DNA from: Rhodobacterales bacterium
GTDB lineage: Bacteria > Pseudomonadota > Alphaproteobacteria > Rhodobacterales > Rhodobacteraceae
DNA: 40,010 bases
NCBI GenBank assembly: GCA_003249215.1
Contig: QKJR01000002.1
Location: forward strand, 1 to 40,010
Direction of reading: 5' to 3'
Shown: piece by piece, positions 26,092 through 34,257 of the stretch
Layout: each line of letters starts with the position of its first letter
Position numbering within the stretch: the stretch's first letter is position 1
The notes under the pieces: generated by a model
What the model was told of the DNA's origin: nothing
Databases searched by the model: none
Seen by the model: the letters and a program-made list of their open reading frames with translations, nothing else
Made by a program: the position numbers and the translations under genes

Positions 26092-26122
26092 AAAAGGGCG
26101 GCCTTCGGGCCGCCTTCTATAT
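26092..26122 (+). terminator. Intrinsic terminator after the secreted repeat protein
   Basis: Stem GGCGGCC-TTCG-GGCCGCC (centred on the TTCG at 26104-26107), with an A-run before it and TTCTATATTTT after. The TTCG tetraloop adds stability. Confidence 0.8.
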
Positions 26123-26146
26123 TTTGCGGCCTCGCACCGATCTTCA

Positions 26147-26164
26147 GGTCAGGAAAACCTGACC
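26147..26164. repeat. Hairpin upstream of the VPLPA-CTERM gene
   Basis: GGTCAGG-AAAA-CCTGACC is a perfect 7-bp inverted repeat 96 bases before the next gene. A further short symmetry, CTTAC-GTTAG-GTAAG, lies at 26221-26235. Either could be regulatory; no T-run follows the first. Confidence 0.4.
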
Positions 26165-26259
26165 GGATGGTAGGGAATCCCGCTCTGCCCAAATGTCACG
26201 GGCGGCCCTAATCTCCGATCCTTACGTTAGGTAAGTTAACCGATCAACAGGGACCGGAC

Positions 26260-26994
26260 ATGAAGCAAATACTGATGAGGGGGGCGCTCTTGGCAGCACT
26301 TGCGCTTCCGGGCGCGGCCTCGGCCGCCGTTTACGAGATCACCTTCTCGGGCCATGTGTCGTCGATCGACACGGTTGGGGGCGCAACCTCGATCTCCGAT
26401 TACTTTGCGGTCGGAAACAGCATGACAGGCGTGATCCGCCTCGATAGCGATATGGTCGACGCGATCTATTACACCGACGATGCCGTGGATGGCGTTGGGC
26501 GCGAGGCGCGGTATCTGACCACGGTGCAGACCCTGCAGTTCACGGTTGCGGGCGAGACCTTCTCGAGCAGCGGCAATGGCGAGCTGTTCGTCCAGAACGA
26601 CTATCGCAACGGCTCGGCGGCGCCCGACCGCGATGCGATCCGCAGCCCGTTCTGGGGCATCTTCGCCGCGACTTATGGCGATATCGGCGCGCAGGGGATG
26701 CAGTTCGCGATCGGCGCCGATCTGACCTCGCTTCTGGCCAATGACGATTTCCCGGGGCTTGCCGCGCTGATCGCGCTGGCGGGGGGGAACACGATCGGGG
26801 GCGGCTGGAACTGGATCGGGTTCGACAACGGTGAAACGATGCGCTTCGATCTGACCTCGGTTTCGGTCACGGGCGATCCGCCGGTCGTGCCGCTTCCGGC
26901 GGGGCTGCCGCTCATGGTCAGCGGGCTTGGCCTTTTCGAAGCGCTGCGCCGCTGGCGCCGCCGGTTGGGGCGTCGGCCGGTTGCGGCGCTCTGA
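26260..26994 (+). CDS. VPLPA-CTERM sorting-domain exported protein
   Basis: 244-residue exported protein. The N-terminal signal is MKQILMRGALLAALALPGAASA. The mature domain is beta-rich (AVYEITFSGHVSSID ... FDLTSVSVTG), and the tail near 211-238 has the tripartite sorting signal: VPLPAGLPLMVSG, a hydrophobic stretch, then an arginine cluster (LRRWRRRLGRR). VPLPA-CTERM is the Rhodobacterales variant of PEP-CTERM, processed by a dedicated exosortase (XrtD type), which is not in this window. Such proteins are usually tied to exopolysaccharide or the cell surface. It is convergent with rimO, 36 bases apart. Confidence 0.87.
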   Translation: MKQILMRGALLAALALPGAASAAVYEITFSGHVSSIDTVGGATSISDYFAVGNSMTGVIRLDSDMVDAIYYTDDAVDGVGREARYLTTVQTLQFTVAGETFSSSGNGELFVQNDYRNGSAAPDRDAIRSPFWGIFAATYGDIGAQGMQFAIGADLTSLLANDDFPGLAALIALAGGNTIGGGWNWIGFDNGETMRFDLTSVSVTGDPPVVPLPAGLPLMVSGLGLFEALRRWRRRLGRRPVAAL

Positions 26995-27030
26995 ATATCT
27001 TGGCGGGCGGCACTGTCGCCCGCCTCTCGA

Positions 27031-28437
27031 TCAGACGATGCGGCCCCAGAGATCGTAATCGCTCGCTTCCTCGACCTCGACGGTGAGCATGTCGCCCGGG
27101 GCGAGGCCTTCGAAATCCTCGTCGATGAAGAGATTGCCGTCGATTTCCGGCGCATCGGCGCGGGTGCGGCAGGTCGCGCCCTCATCGTCCACGGCATCCA
27201 CGATCACCTGCTGCAGCGATCCGACACGCGCCTGCAATTTGGCCTCGGAAATCGCCTGCGCCTTTTCCATGAAGCGCTCCCAGCGCTCCTGTTTCAGCTC
27301 CGACGCGACATGATCGGGCAGGTCGTTTGACCGCGCGCCCTTGACGTTTTCATATTGGAAGCAGCCGACGCGATCCAGTTGCGCCTCGTCCATCCAGTCG
27401 AGCAGGTATTGGAATTCGGCCTCGGTCTCACCGGGATAGCCGACGATGAAGGTCGAGCGCAGCACGATCTCGGGGCAGTCGCGGCGCCAGGCGGCGATCT
27501 CGTCGAGGGTTTTTGCGCTCGCCGCCGGCCGCGCCATGCGTTTGAGCACATCCGGATGCGCATGCTGGAACGGGATATCGAGATAGGGCAGCAGCCCGCC
27601 GCCCGCCCCGGTCTCGGCCATCAGCGGAATGAGATCGCGCACATGCGGATAGGGATAGACGTAATGCAGCCGGACCCAGGCGTCCGCATCGCGCGCCATC
27701 GCGCCCATCTCGCGCGCGAGGTCGGTGATATGCGCGCGCACCTCGCGATCCTTCCAGGGGCTCGTGGCATGCTTGCGGTCAAGGCCATAGGCCGAAGTAT
27801 CCTGCGAGATCACCAGAAGCTCGCGCACCCCCGCATCAAGCAGCTTTTCCGCCTCGCGTAGTACGGCATGAGCCGGCCGGCTGACCAGTTTGCCACGCAT
27901 GTCGGGGATGATGCAGAATTTGCAGGCGTGGTTGCAGCCCTCGGAAATCTTCAGATAGCTGTAATGCCGGGGCGTCAGTTTCACCCCCGTCGCAGGCAGC
28001 AGGTCGATGAACGGATCGGGTGCGGGCGGCGCCGCGGCATGGACCGCGTCCAGAACCAGCTCATATTGCTCGGGGCCCGTGACGGCGAGCACCTTCGGGT
28101 GCACCCCGGTGATGAACTCGGGTTCGGCGCCCAGACAGCCGGTCACGATCACCTTGCCGTTTTCCGCCAGCGCCTCGCCGATCGCCTCGAGGCTTTCGGC
28201 CTTGGCGCTGTCGAGGAAGCCGCAGGTGTTCACGATCACCGCCTCGGCGCCCTTGTAATCGGGGCTGATCGCATAGCCCTCGGCGCGCAGCCGCGTCAGG
28301 ATGCGTTCGCTGTCCACGAGCGCCTTGGGACAGCCGAGGCTGACCATGCCGATCGTCGGCTGGCCGGCACGGCGATCCGTGTCGAAGACGGGCGCGGGGG
28401 CGAGATCGGGGCGGAGGCTGGGGGGATTCTGGCTCAT
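27031..28437 (-). CDS. rimO: Ribosomal protein S12 methylthiotransferase RimO
   Basis: Radical-SAM enzyme that adds a methylthio group to the conserved aspartate of ribosomal protein S12. 468 residues. The UPF0004 domain has its three cluster cysteines (Cys36 in [14 protein letters not shown], Cys72 in VNTCGF, Cys101 in VTGCLGAE). The radical-SAM motif CNHACKFC (Cys168, Cys172, Cys175) follows, with a C-terminal TRAM domain ending [18 protein letters not shown] is specific to RimO rather than MiaB. The ATG at 28437 starts [10 protein letters not shown]; a longer in-frame extension runs into the neighbouring gene and is rejected. It is divergent from the EamA gene. Confidence 0.95.
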   Translation of the reverse strand: MSQNPPSLRPDLAPAPVFDTDRRAGQPTIGMVSLGCPKALVDSERILTRLRAEGYAISPDYKGAEAVIVNTCGFLDSAKAESLEAIGEALAENGKVIVTGCLGAEPEFITGVHPKVLAVTGPEQYELVLDAVHAAAPPAPDPFIDLLPATGVKLTPRHYSYLKISEGCNHACKFCIIPDMRGKLVSRPAHAVLREAEKLLDAGVRELLVISQDTSAYGLDRKHATSPWKDREVRAHITDLAREMGAMARDADAWVRLHYVYPYPHVRDLIPLMAETGAGGGLLPYLDIPFQHAHPDVLKRMARPAASAKTLDEIAAWRRDCPEIVLRSTFIVGYPGETEAEFQYLLDWMDEAQLDRVGCFQYENVKGARSNDLPDHVASELKQERWERFMEKAQAISEAKLQARVGSLQQVIVDAVDDEGATCRTRADAPEIDGNLFIDEDFEGLAPGDMLTVEVEEASDYDLWGRIV

Positions 28438-28516
28438 GAGGCGCGATATACACCGCGCCCGGGCTTGCGCAAAGCGGGGATCGGCGCATTCTGGACCCGG
28501 ACGAAAGGGGGCGGGA

Positions 28517-28948
28517 ATGCGCGATCTGGCCGGCATGTGGCAATTCTGGGCGGGGCTTTCGGCCCTCTTCGCTGCGCTCACCGCGATCCTGGGCAAGCTC
28601 GGGGTCAACCAACTGCCCCCCGATTTCGCCACGCTCCTGCGCAGTTGCGTCATCGTCCTCGTTCTGGCCGCGATGGTGAGCGCCACCGGGCAATGGCGCC
28701 CTCTCTCCGAGGTTCCGCCGCGCGCGGCCCTGTTCCTTGTCCTCTCGGCGCTGGCCACGGGGGCCTCATGGATCGCCTATTTCCGCGCGCTCAAGCTCGG
28801 CGATGCCGCCCGCGTCGCGCCGATCGACAAGCTCTCGGTGGTGATCGTGGCGATTCTCGGGGCGAGCCTGCTGGGCGAGCGGCTCTCGGGGCTCAACTGG
28901 CTCGGGGTTGGCCTGATTGCAGCCGGGGCGGTGCTCGTCGCCCTCTGA
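28517..28948 (+). CDS. Half-size EamA/DMT family transporter
   Basis: 143-residue membrane protein with about five hydrophobic helices: [69 protein letters not shown] and [18 protein letters not shown]. The [22 protein letters not shown] segment is the EamA signature. Full DMT transporters have two EamA repeats; this has one and would have to dimerise, as known for single-repeat members. The ATG at 28517 follows GGCGGG. Divergent from rimO; substrate unknown. Confidence 0.88.
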   Translation: MRDLAGMWQFWAGLSALFAALTAILGKLGVNQLPPDFATLLRSCVIVLVLAAMVSATGQWRPLSEVPPRAALFLVLSALATGASWIAYFRALKLGDAARVAPIDKLSVVIVAILGASLLGERLSGLNWLGVGLIAAGAVLVAL

Positions 28949-28980
28949 ACCTTTCGCAGGTGCAGAATTTTTAGCATTTC

Positions 28981-28994
28981 CTGATTCAGATCAC
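28981..28994. promoter_or_regulatory. FNR/FnrL-like box upstream of the FadL-type gene
   Basis: CTGAT-TCAG-ATCAC retains the perfect TGAT-N4-ATCA core of the FNR/Anr consensus (TTGAT-N4-ATCAA), differing at the outermost base on each side. It lies 116 bases before the porin start codon, which would suggest oxygen-responsive control. Confidence 0.35.
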
Positions 28995-29110
28995 GGATGC
29001 GTGAGAAAAATCGTGCAAGGTGAGGCGCGGCGCCGGGCTGGGGCGCCGGACCGGGTGCCGCGCGGCGCCGCGGGCGCGTGACGCATCTCCCGGCCGCGAT
29101 GGAGGTCCCT

Positions 29111-30376
29111 ATGAAGAAGACCCTGACCACGCGCCGGCTGGGAACGGCGGCGCTCTGCCTCGGGCTCGGGGCGTTGCCGCAGGCGGCGCTGGCGACCGAG
29201 GGCTATTTCTCCCTTGCCTATGGCACCGCGCAACGTGGCGTGGCCGGCGCGGGCGTCGCCTATTCGCAAGACGTGATGTCGGCGGCGATCAACCCAGCGG
29301 CCGCGGCGCGGATCGGGCGCGAGCTGAGCTTCGGTACCGAGCTTTTCTCGCCGCGCCGCTCGGTCACCGGGACCGGAACCGCCTTCGTCGCGCCGGGCGA
29401 AACCTCGAGCGGCCACAAGTATTTCCTCGTGCCCAGTTTCGGCTACAACCAGCCGCTGGCCGGGGGCGCGCTCAGCGTGCTCGTCTATGGCAACGGCGGC
29501 ATGAATACCTCCTATCCGGCGGTGACGAACCCGAATTGCGGCGGCGGCAGTGGTGTCTTCTGCGCGGGCAAGGCCGGGGTCGACCTGACCCAGATGTTCA
29601 TCTCGGTCGGTTATGCGCGGCAAGAGGGGCGCCTGAGCTGGGGTATCGCGCCGACCTTCGCGGTGCAGAGCTTTGCGGCGACCGGCCTCGGGGCCTTCTC
29701 GGCGATGTCCGTCGATCCGGCGCATCTGACCGATCAGGGGCATGACATCTCGACCGGGATCGGCCTGCGCGCCGGTCTGCAGTATCAGGTCAACGATCAG
29801 CTCGCGCTCGGGATCTCGGGGCAGACGCGCTTCGACATGTCCGAGCTCGAAGATTATTCGGGCCTTTTCGAGGATGGCGGCGATTTCGACATTCCCGCAG
29901 CGATCACCGCGGGGCTTGCCTTCAGCCCGCGCCCGGACGTCACCCTGATGCTCGATTATCAGAAGATCTTCTATTCCGACGTGCCGGCGGTGGCCAATGC
30001 GATGTCGGCAGGCGCGCTCGGGGCGCCGGGCGGGGCGGGCTTCGGCTGGGAAGATGTCGACGTGGTGCGGATCGGTGCCGAATGGCGGCAGAGCCCGGAC
30101 ATGACCTGGCGCGTGGGCTATGCCCATGCCACGAACCCGGTCGGCTCGGAGGATGTGACCTTCAACATCCTCGCGCCCGGCGTGGTCGAGCATCACCTCT
30201 CGGTCGGCGGCTCGCGCAAGCTCTCGGCCAATGACAGCCTCGATTTCTCGGTCAGCTATGTCGCGTCGAATTCGGTGACCGGCCCCGAGATGACCGCGAT
30301 GGGTCCGACGGGTGGCACGGTCGAGATCAAGATGCATCAGATCAGCGCGGCGATCGGCTACACGCATCGCTTCTGA
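29111..30376 (+). CDS. OmpP1/FadL family outer-membrane transport protein
   Basis: 421-residue outer-membrane beta-barrel for uptake of long-chain fatty acids or other hydrophobics. A signal peptide MKKTLTTRRLGTAALCLGLGALPQAALA is followed by mature TEGYFSLAYGTAQRGVAGAGVAYSQDVMSAAINPAA. The G-x-AGA-x-A and NPAA segments form the FadL N-terminal hatch. The barrel strands end with MHQISAAIGYTHRF, a terminal phenylalanine as expected for BAM-assembled barrels. The ATG at 29111 follows GGAGGT. It is monocistronic, with a terminator 16 bases after the stop. The substrate is not determined by sequence. Confidence 0.92.
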   Translation: MKKTLTTRRLGTAALCLGLGALPQAALATEGYFSLAYGTAQRGVAGAGVAYSQDVMSAAINPAAAARIGRELSFGTELFSPRRSVTGTGTAFVAPGETSSGHKYFLVPSFGYNQPLAGGALSVLVYGNGGMNTSYPAVTNPNCGGGSGVFCAGKAGVDLTQMFISVGYARQEGRLSWGIAPTFAVQSFAATGLGAFSAMSVDPAHLTDQGHDISTGIGLRAGLQYQVNDQLALGISGQTRFDMSELEDYSGLFEDGGDFDIPAAITAGLAFSPRPDVTLMLDYQKIFYSDVPAVANAMSAGALGAPGGAGFGWEDVDVVRIGAEWRQSPDMTWRVGYAHATNPVGSEDVTFNILAPGVVEHHLSVGGSRKLSANDSLDFSVSYVASNSVTGPEMTAMGPTGGTVEIKMHQISAAIGYTHRF

Positions 30377-30392
30377 GCCCTGGTCCAGATGC

Positions 30393-30420
30393 AAAAGGGC
30401 GCCTTCGGGCGCCCTTTTTT
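30393..30420 (+). terminator. Intrinsic terminator after the FadL-type gene
   Basis: AAAAGGGCGCC-TTCG-GGCGCCCTTTT followed by more T: an 11-bp arm with a TTCG loop and flanking A/T runs, so it may also serve the convergent gcrA gene. Confidence 0.9.
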
Positions 30421-30442
30421 GGTCCTGTGTTCGCTTGTCGGC

Positions 30443-31075
30443 TTAGCGACGGCGATCCCGGCGGGCGCTCATCGGCTGGAAGGCGACGCCGACATGGGCC
30501 TCGCAATAGGGTTTGCCGGGCTGGCTCGGCAGGCCGCAGAAATAGAAATTGTCGGTCGCCGGGTCGCCGATCGGCCATTTGCAGGTCCGTTCGGTCAGTT
30601 CCATCAGGCTGATCTTGCGGGCGCGTTTCTCGACCTCGCCGACCTTGGCAAGCGCCTCGGGGCTGATCTCGTTGGCCGAGGGCTGCGGCGGCAGCGGCTG
30701 ACCCGCGGGCACGATCGGCTTGCGCATCGAGGGCACCGAGGCGACGGGCATCTCGGCGCGGGGCGTGGCGGCGGCCGCGGGTTGCGGCGCGGGGCGCGCG
30801 GGCGCGGGTTTCGGTGCCGCAGGGGCCTCGGTCACGGCCTCGGTCGGCGCGGCACTCGCCGCGACGGGTTCGGGCGCGGGCTTGGGCGCCGCGGCGGCGG
30901 GCGCGGCCGGGGCGGGCGCCGGATCACCGGCGCGGTTCGACAGGCCGAGGCGATGCACCTTGCCGATCACCGCATTGCGGGTGACCCCGCCGAGTTCCTT
31001 GGCGATCTGGCTCGCGGACTGGCCTTCGGTCCACATCTTCTTCAGCAGCTCGACCCGTTCGTCGGTCCAGGACAT
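30443..31075 (-). CDS. gcrA: GcrA cell-cycle regulator
   Basis: Sigma-70-associated activator that, in alphaproteobacteria, links transcription to CcrM (GANTC) adenine methylation through the cell cycle. 210 residues: the N-terminal DNA-binding domain is MSWTDERVELLKKMWTEGQ followed by SASQIAKELGGVTRNAVIGKVHRLGLSNR. A long Ala/Pro-rich disordered linker (about 50-110) follows, then the C-terminal sigma-binding domain (SLMELTERTCKWPIGDPATDNFYFCGLPSQPGKPYCEAH with its cysteines). The ATG at 31075 is preferred over a GTG two codons upstream because family members start MSWT. A good promoter lies 65-93 bases upstream. The linker is longer than in Caulobacter GcrA. Confidence 0.95.
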   Translation of the reverse strand: MSWTDERVELLKKMWTEGQSASQIAKELGGVTRNAVIGKVHRLGLSNRAGDPAPAPAAPAAAAPKPAPEPVAASAAPTEAVTEAPAAPKPAPARPAPQPAAAATPRAEMPVASVPSMRKPIVPAGQPLPPQPSANEISPEALAKVGEVEKRARKISLMELTERTCKWPIGDPATDNFYFCGLPSQPGKPYCEAHVGVAFQPMSARRDRRR

Positions 31076-31139
31076 CGGCACCCTTCCATTCCGCCCGGGC
31101 AGGTCCGGGCCTTGCGCCCCATTCTAATGGGGACGGGCT

Positions 31140-31168
31140 GAGATACAAGCTCCGCCCCCCGATTTCAA
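31140..31168 (-). promoter_or_regulatory. Candidate promoter for gcrA
   Basis: On the minus strand: TTGAAA (31168-31163), a 17-base spacer and TATCTC (31145-31140). The predicted 5' leader is about 58 bases and contains a small hairpin (CCCCATT/AATGGGG). Confidence 0.55.
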
Positions 31169-31235
31169 GGGTTGCAGGCGGGGGCGCGGCGCTCTCGCGG
31201 CGGAAGGTCCGCTCCGGCGCCCCCGCGAAAATCCT

Positions 31236-31264
31236 TTGACAGCCTGGCGCGGGCGGATTAACCA
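31236..31264 (+). promoter_or_regulatory. Promoter of the arginine leader and argD-argF
   Basis: Consensus TTGACA (31236-31241), a 17-base spacer and TAACCA (31259-31264). Six bases separate the -10 from the ATG of the leader peptide, so transcription should start at or within a base or two of that A. Confidence 0.6.
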
Positions 31265-31270
31265 GCGCTC

Positions 31271-31327
31271 ATGATCAAACGGACCGCCCTCATCGCCCGT
31301 CCCCGACGCCGCCGCACCCGCGCCTGA
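31271..31327 (+). CDS. Putative arginine-rich leader peptide (arg attenuator), leaderless
   Basis: An 18-codon reading frame encoding MIKRTALIARPRRRRTRA, then TGA. Seven of 18 codons are arginine (CGG, CGT, CGA and four CGC), six of them in the last nine and four consecutive. It lies between a near-consensus promoter and argD-argF, the position and composition of a ribosome-mediated attenuator sensing charged tRNA-Arg. There is no Shine-Dalgarno, and the predicted transcription start falls on the ATG, like the leaderless trpL of Sinorhizobium. I did not find a textbook T-tract terminator downstream, so the output mechanism is open. Too short to be certain without expression evidence. Confidence 0.6.
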   Translation: MIKRTALIARPRRRRTRA

Positions 31328-31340
31328 CGTCCGATCACCC

Positions 31341-31427
31341 GTGGCCTCCGGTCACATCCCCTGCAAATCCTGCCTCAATCGCATCCGATCCGGTCCAAAC
31401 CCGTTGACAGTGGTCCGGCCCCGATGC
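31341..31427 (+). other. Structured region between arginine leader and argD
   Basis: Two potential stem-loops lie downstream of the leader stop. The first is GTGGCC-TCC-GGTCAC (31341-31355, 6 bp with one G-U). The second, longer and imperfect, has GCATC (31381-31385) paired with GATGC (31423-31427) and CCGG (31390-31393) with CCGG (31415-31418). Neither has a following T-run. The rest of the gap to argD at 31460 holds only the ribosome site GGAG. Confidence 0.4.
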
Positions 31428-31459
31428 ACCCCTTGGCCTTCCATTGCTGGAGCTTGCTC

Positions 31460-32641
31460 ATGATTTCTTCGGTCCTGCCCACCTACAACCGCGCGCCGCT
31501 GGCTTTCGTCCGGGGCGCGGGCTCCTGGCTCGAGACGGCGGATGGCGCGCGCTATCTCGATCTCGGCGCGGGGATCGCGGTCAATGCGCTGGGCCATGCC
31601 GCGCCGGAACTCGTCGAGACCCTGACCGAGCAGGCGGGCAAGCTCTGGCATGTGTCGAACCTCTACCAGATCCCGGAACAGCAGGCGCTGGCCGACATGC
31701 TGGTCGAGAAGACCTTCGCCGATACCGTCTTCTTCACCAATTCGGGCACCGAGGCGGCCGAGCTCGCCTTCAAGATGGCGCGCAAGTATCACTACGCCAA
31801 GGGCCACCCGGAGCGGGTCGAATTCATCGCCTTCGAGGGCGCCTTCCATGGCCGCTCGACCGCCGCCATCGCCGCCGCGGGCAGCGAGAAGATGGTCAAG
31901 GGCTTCGGCCCGCTGATGCCGGGCTTCCATCAGGTGCCCTTCGGTGATCTGGATGCCGTCAAGGCGCTCGTCTCCGACAAGACCGCCGCGATCATCCTCG
32001 AGCCGATTCAGGGCGAAGGCGGCATCCGCCCGGCGCCCGATGCCTTCCTCAAGGCGTTGCGCGATCTCTGCGACGAGACCGGGACGCTCCTGATCTTCGA
32101 CGAGGTGCAATGCGGCATGGGCCGCACCGGGCGGCTCTTTGCCCATGAATGGGCGGGCGTTACCCCCGATATCATGATGGTCGCCAAGGGCATCGGCGGC
32201 GGCTTCCCGCTCGGCGCGGTGCTGGCGACCGAAGAGGCCGCCTCGGGCATGGTCGCGGGCACCCATGGCTCGACCTATGGCGGCAACCCACTGGGCTGCG
32301 CGGTGGGGGGCAAGGTGATGAGCATCGTCTCCGATCCGGCGTTCCTCGAAGCGGTCAACGCCAAGGCGGGCTTCCTGCGCCAGAAACTCGAGGGCCTCGT
32401 CGCCGCGCATCCCGAGGTCTTCGAGGGCGTCCGCGGTCAGGGGCTGATGCTCGGCCTCAAATGCAAGGTCGCGCCCGCCGATGTGGTCGCCGCCGCCTAT
32501 GATCAGCACCTGCTGACCGTGCCGGCCGCCGACAACGTCCTGCGCCTCCTGCCCGCGCTCAACATCTCCGAGGCCGACATGGCCGAGGCCGTCACCCGCC
32601 TCGATGCTGCCGCCACCGCACTGGAACCGAAACAGGCCTGA
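31460..32641 (+). CDS. argD: Acetylornithine aminotransferase
   Basis: PLP enzyme converting N-acetylglutamate semialdehyde to N-acetylornithine in arginine synthesis; family members often also act in lysine synthesis. 393 residues, with [10 protein letters not shown] (66-75), [18 protein letters not shown] (91-108), EPIQGEGGI (181-189), [12 protein letters not shown] (213-224) and the PLP lysine in [15 protein letters not shown] (Lys243). The ATG at 31460 with GGAG upstream gives [14 protein letters not shown], the standard start; an upstream in-frame ATG at 31424 lies in the leader hairpin. argF follows 73 bases later across repeat copy 4, as one biosynthetic unit. Confidence 0.95.
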   Translation: MISSVLPTYNRAPLAFVRGAGSWLETADGARYLDLGAGIAVNALGHAAPELVETLTEQAGKLWHVSNLYQIPEQQALADMLVEKTFADTVFFTNSGTEAAELAFKMARKYHYAKGHPERVEFIAFEGAFHGRSTAAIAAAGSEKMVKGFGPLMPGFHQVPFGDLDAVKALVSDKTAAIILEPIQGEGGIRPAPDAFLKALRDLCDETGTLLIFDEVQCGMGRTGRLFAHEWAGVTPDIMMVAKGIGGGFPLGAVLATEEAASGMVAGTHGSTYGGNPLGCAVGGKVMSIVSDPAFLEAVNAKAGFLRQKLEGLVAAHPEVFEGVRGQGLMLGLKCKVAPADVVAAAYDQHLLTVPAADNVLRLLPALNISEADMAEAVTRLDAAATALEPKQA

Positions 32642-32690
32642 TTTTCCTGGCCGAAATACTCTCGGGGGTCCGGGGGCAGACAGCCCCCGG
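32642..32690. repeat. Composite intergenic repeat, copy 4 (A-B unit, minus orientation)
   Basis: Inverted block B' (TTTTCCTGGCCGAAATACTC, 32642-32668 with the trailing G-run) is followed by hairpin A' (CCGGGGGC-AGACA-GCCCCCGG, 32670-32690). On the minus strand this reads A then B. It sits inside the argD-argF unit. Confidence 0.7.
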
Positions 32691-32714
32691 CGATCCACCA
32701 CGAAAGACCGACCG

Positions 32715-33641
32715 ATGACCCATTTCCTCGATATCCACACCACCACCCCCGCCGACCTGCGGCAGATGATCGACACCGGCCGCGCGATGAAGGACGCCCG
32801 CAAGGGGCGCCCGAAAGGCGCGCCCGACGATGACCTTCCGCTCGCCGGTCACATGGTCGCGCTGATCTTCGAGAAACCCTCGACCCGGACCCGCGTCAGC
32901 TTCGATGTCGGCGTGCGCCAGATGGGCGGGCAGACGATGGTGCTTTCGGGCAAGGAAATGCAGCTCGGCCACGGCGAGACCATCGCCGATACGGCGCGGG
33001 TGCTTTCGCGCTATGTCGATCTGATCATGATCCGCACCTTCGAGGAGCAGACGCTCCTCGAGATGGCCGAACACGCCACCGTGCCGGTGATCAACGGGCT
33101 GACGAACCGCACCCACCCCTGCCAGATCATGGCCGATATCATGACCTATGAGGAGCACCGCGGTCCGATCGCGGGCAAGAAGGTGGTCTGGTCGGGCGAT
33201 GGCAACAACGTCTGTGCGAGCTTCCTGCATGCCGCGGGGCAGTTCGGGTTTGACTTCACCTTCACCGGACCGCCGACACTCGACCCCGAACGCGAATGGA
33301 TCGACTTTGCGCGCACGAAGGGCGTCGAGGTCGCGATCGAGCGCGATCCGAACAAGGCGGTCGATGGCGCCGATCTGGTGGTGACCGATACCTGGGTCTC
33401 GATGCACGACCCCGAAAGCGCCAAGGAACGCCGGCACAATCAACTGCGCCCCTATCAGGTCAACGAGGATCTGATGGCGCGCGCCAGGCCCGATGCGCTC
33501 TTCATGCATTGTCTGCCGGCGCACCGGAATGACGAGGCGACCTCGGCCGTGATGGACGGGCCGCATTCGGTGATCTTCGACGAGGCCGAGAACCGCCTGC
33601 ACGCCCAGAAGGCGGTGATGCGCTGGTGTCTGGGCAAGTGA
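32715..33641 (+). CDS. argF: Ornithine carbamoyltransferase
   Basis: Makes citrulline from ornithine and carbamoyl phosphate. 308 residues, the usual length. The carbamoyl-phosphate motif FEKPSTRTR has STRT at 56-59, HPCQ is at 134-137, and the ornithine-binding FMHCLPAHR lies near the C-terminus. DTWVSMHD is also conserved. The ATG at 32715 ([15 protein letters not shown]) is the family start, though the ribosome site (GAAAGACC) is weak. It follows argD and probably shares the upstream leader-controlled promoter. Confidence 0.96.
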   Translation: MTHFLDIHTTTPADLRQMIDTGRAMKDARKGRPKGAPDDDLPLAGHMVALIFEKPSTRTRVSFDVGVRQMGGQTMVLSGKEMQLGHGETIADTARVLSRYVDLIMIRTFEEQTLLEMAEHATVPVINGLTNRTHPCQIMADIMTYEEHRGPIAGKKVVWSGDGNNVCASFLHAAGQFGFDFTFTGPPTLDPEREWIDFARTKGVEVAIERDPNKAVDGADLVVTDTWVSMHDPESAKERRHNQLRPYQVNEDLMARARPDALFMHCLPAHRNDEATSAVMDGPHSVIFDEAENRLHAQKAVMRWCLGK

Positions 33642-33645
33642 GGTT

Positions 33646-33703
33646 GGGGGCTCTGCCCCCGCCCGTTCCGGGCTCCCCCGGGATATTTGTGCACAGTTGA
33701 AGG
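33646..33703. repeat. Composite intergenic repeat, copy 5 (single A-B unit)
   Basis: Hairpin A (GGGGGC-TCT-GCCCCC, 33646-33660) is followed by a diverged block B (starts CCCCCGGGATATTTG, from 33676) that merges into the ribosome-binding site of the next gene (AAGGAGAGG). Confidence 0.65.
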
Positions 33704-33711
33704 AGAGGCCG

Positions 33712-34257
33712 ATGGCCGGGACAGCCCTTCTGATCATCGACATGCAGATGGGGATGCAGGCGCGGCTCGATGAGGGGCGCGCGGCGGTCAACCCCGATGC
33801 CGATGTGGTGATTGCGCGGCTGGCGGCGGCGTGCCGTGCCGCCGGCGTGCCGGTGATCCATGTGCGCCATCATGATCGTCATCCGGATTCGCCATTCCGC
33901 GAAGGGCTGCCCGGTGCCGCGCCGATGCCCTGCGATATCGAGGCGCCGGGCGAGGCGGTGTTTTATAAATCGACCTCGTCGGCCTTTGCCTCGACCGATC
34001 TGGCGGCGCATCTGCGCGGCCACGGCATCACGCGGGTCATTGTGACGGGCGCGGTGCTGGGGTTCTGCGTGACCTCGGCGGTGCGCTGGGCCGCTGATCT
34101 CGGCTTTGCCGTCGTGCTGCCGCGCGATGCGGTTCTGGGCTTCGACCTACCCCATGCGGGGCTTTCGGCAGACGAGATCGCGCGGGTGACCTTTGGCCTT
34201 CTGGGCGCGGATTTCGCCGAGCTGACCGATACCGAGACGCTGATCGCCGGGCTCTAG
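33712..34257 (+). CDS. Isochorismatase-family cysteine hydrolase
   Basis: 181-residue hydrolase of the isochorismatase-like fold, which includes nicotinamidases and N-carbamoyl amidases. The catalytic triad is visible: Asp10 (LLIIDMQ), Lys86 (VFYKSTSSAF) and Cys119 (VTGAVLGFCVTSAVRWAADLGF). The ATG at 33712 has AAGGAGAGG at good spacing, so an in-frame TTG five codons earlier is rejected. The 3' end overlaps convergent hrpB by four bases. It follows argF by 70 bases, but a repeat unit separates them, so co-transcription is uncertain. Substrate not determined. Confidence 0.88.
   Translation: MAGTALLIIDMQMGMQARLDEGRAAVNPDADVVIARLAAACRAAGVPVIHVRHHDRHPDSPFREGLPGAAPMPCDIEAPGEAVFYKSTSSAFASTDLAAHLRGHGITRVIVTGAVLGFCVTSAVRWAADLGFAVVLPRDAVLGFDLPHAGLSADEIARVTFGLLGADFAELTDTETLIAGL

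Noticed and set aside
31404-31409. TTGACA just before argD as a second argD promoter
   Set aside because: No acceptable -10 lies 16-18 bases downstream; the sequence there is GC-rich.
31381-31427. The imperfect hairpin before argD as a classic intrinsic attenuator terminator
   Set aside because: No T-run follows on the plus strand and the stem is interrupted. I keep it only as a structured region, not a terminator.
31424-31459. Upstream ATG at 31424 as the argD start
   Set aside because: It adds 12 residues absent from the family and lies in the leader hairpin; the ATG at 31460 has GGAG and the conserved N-terminus.
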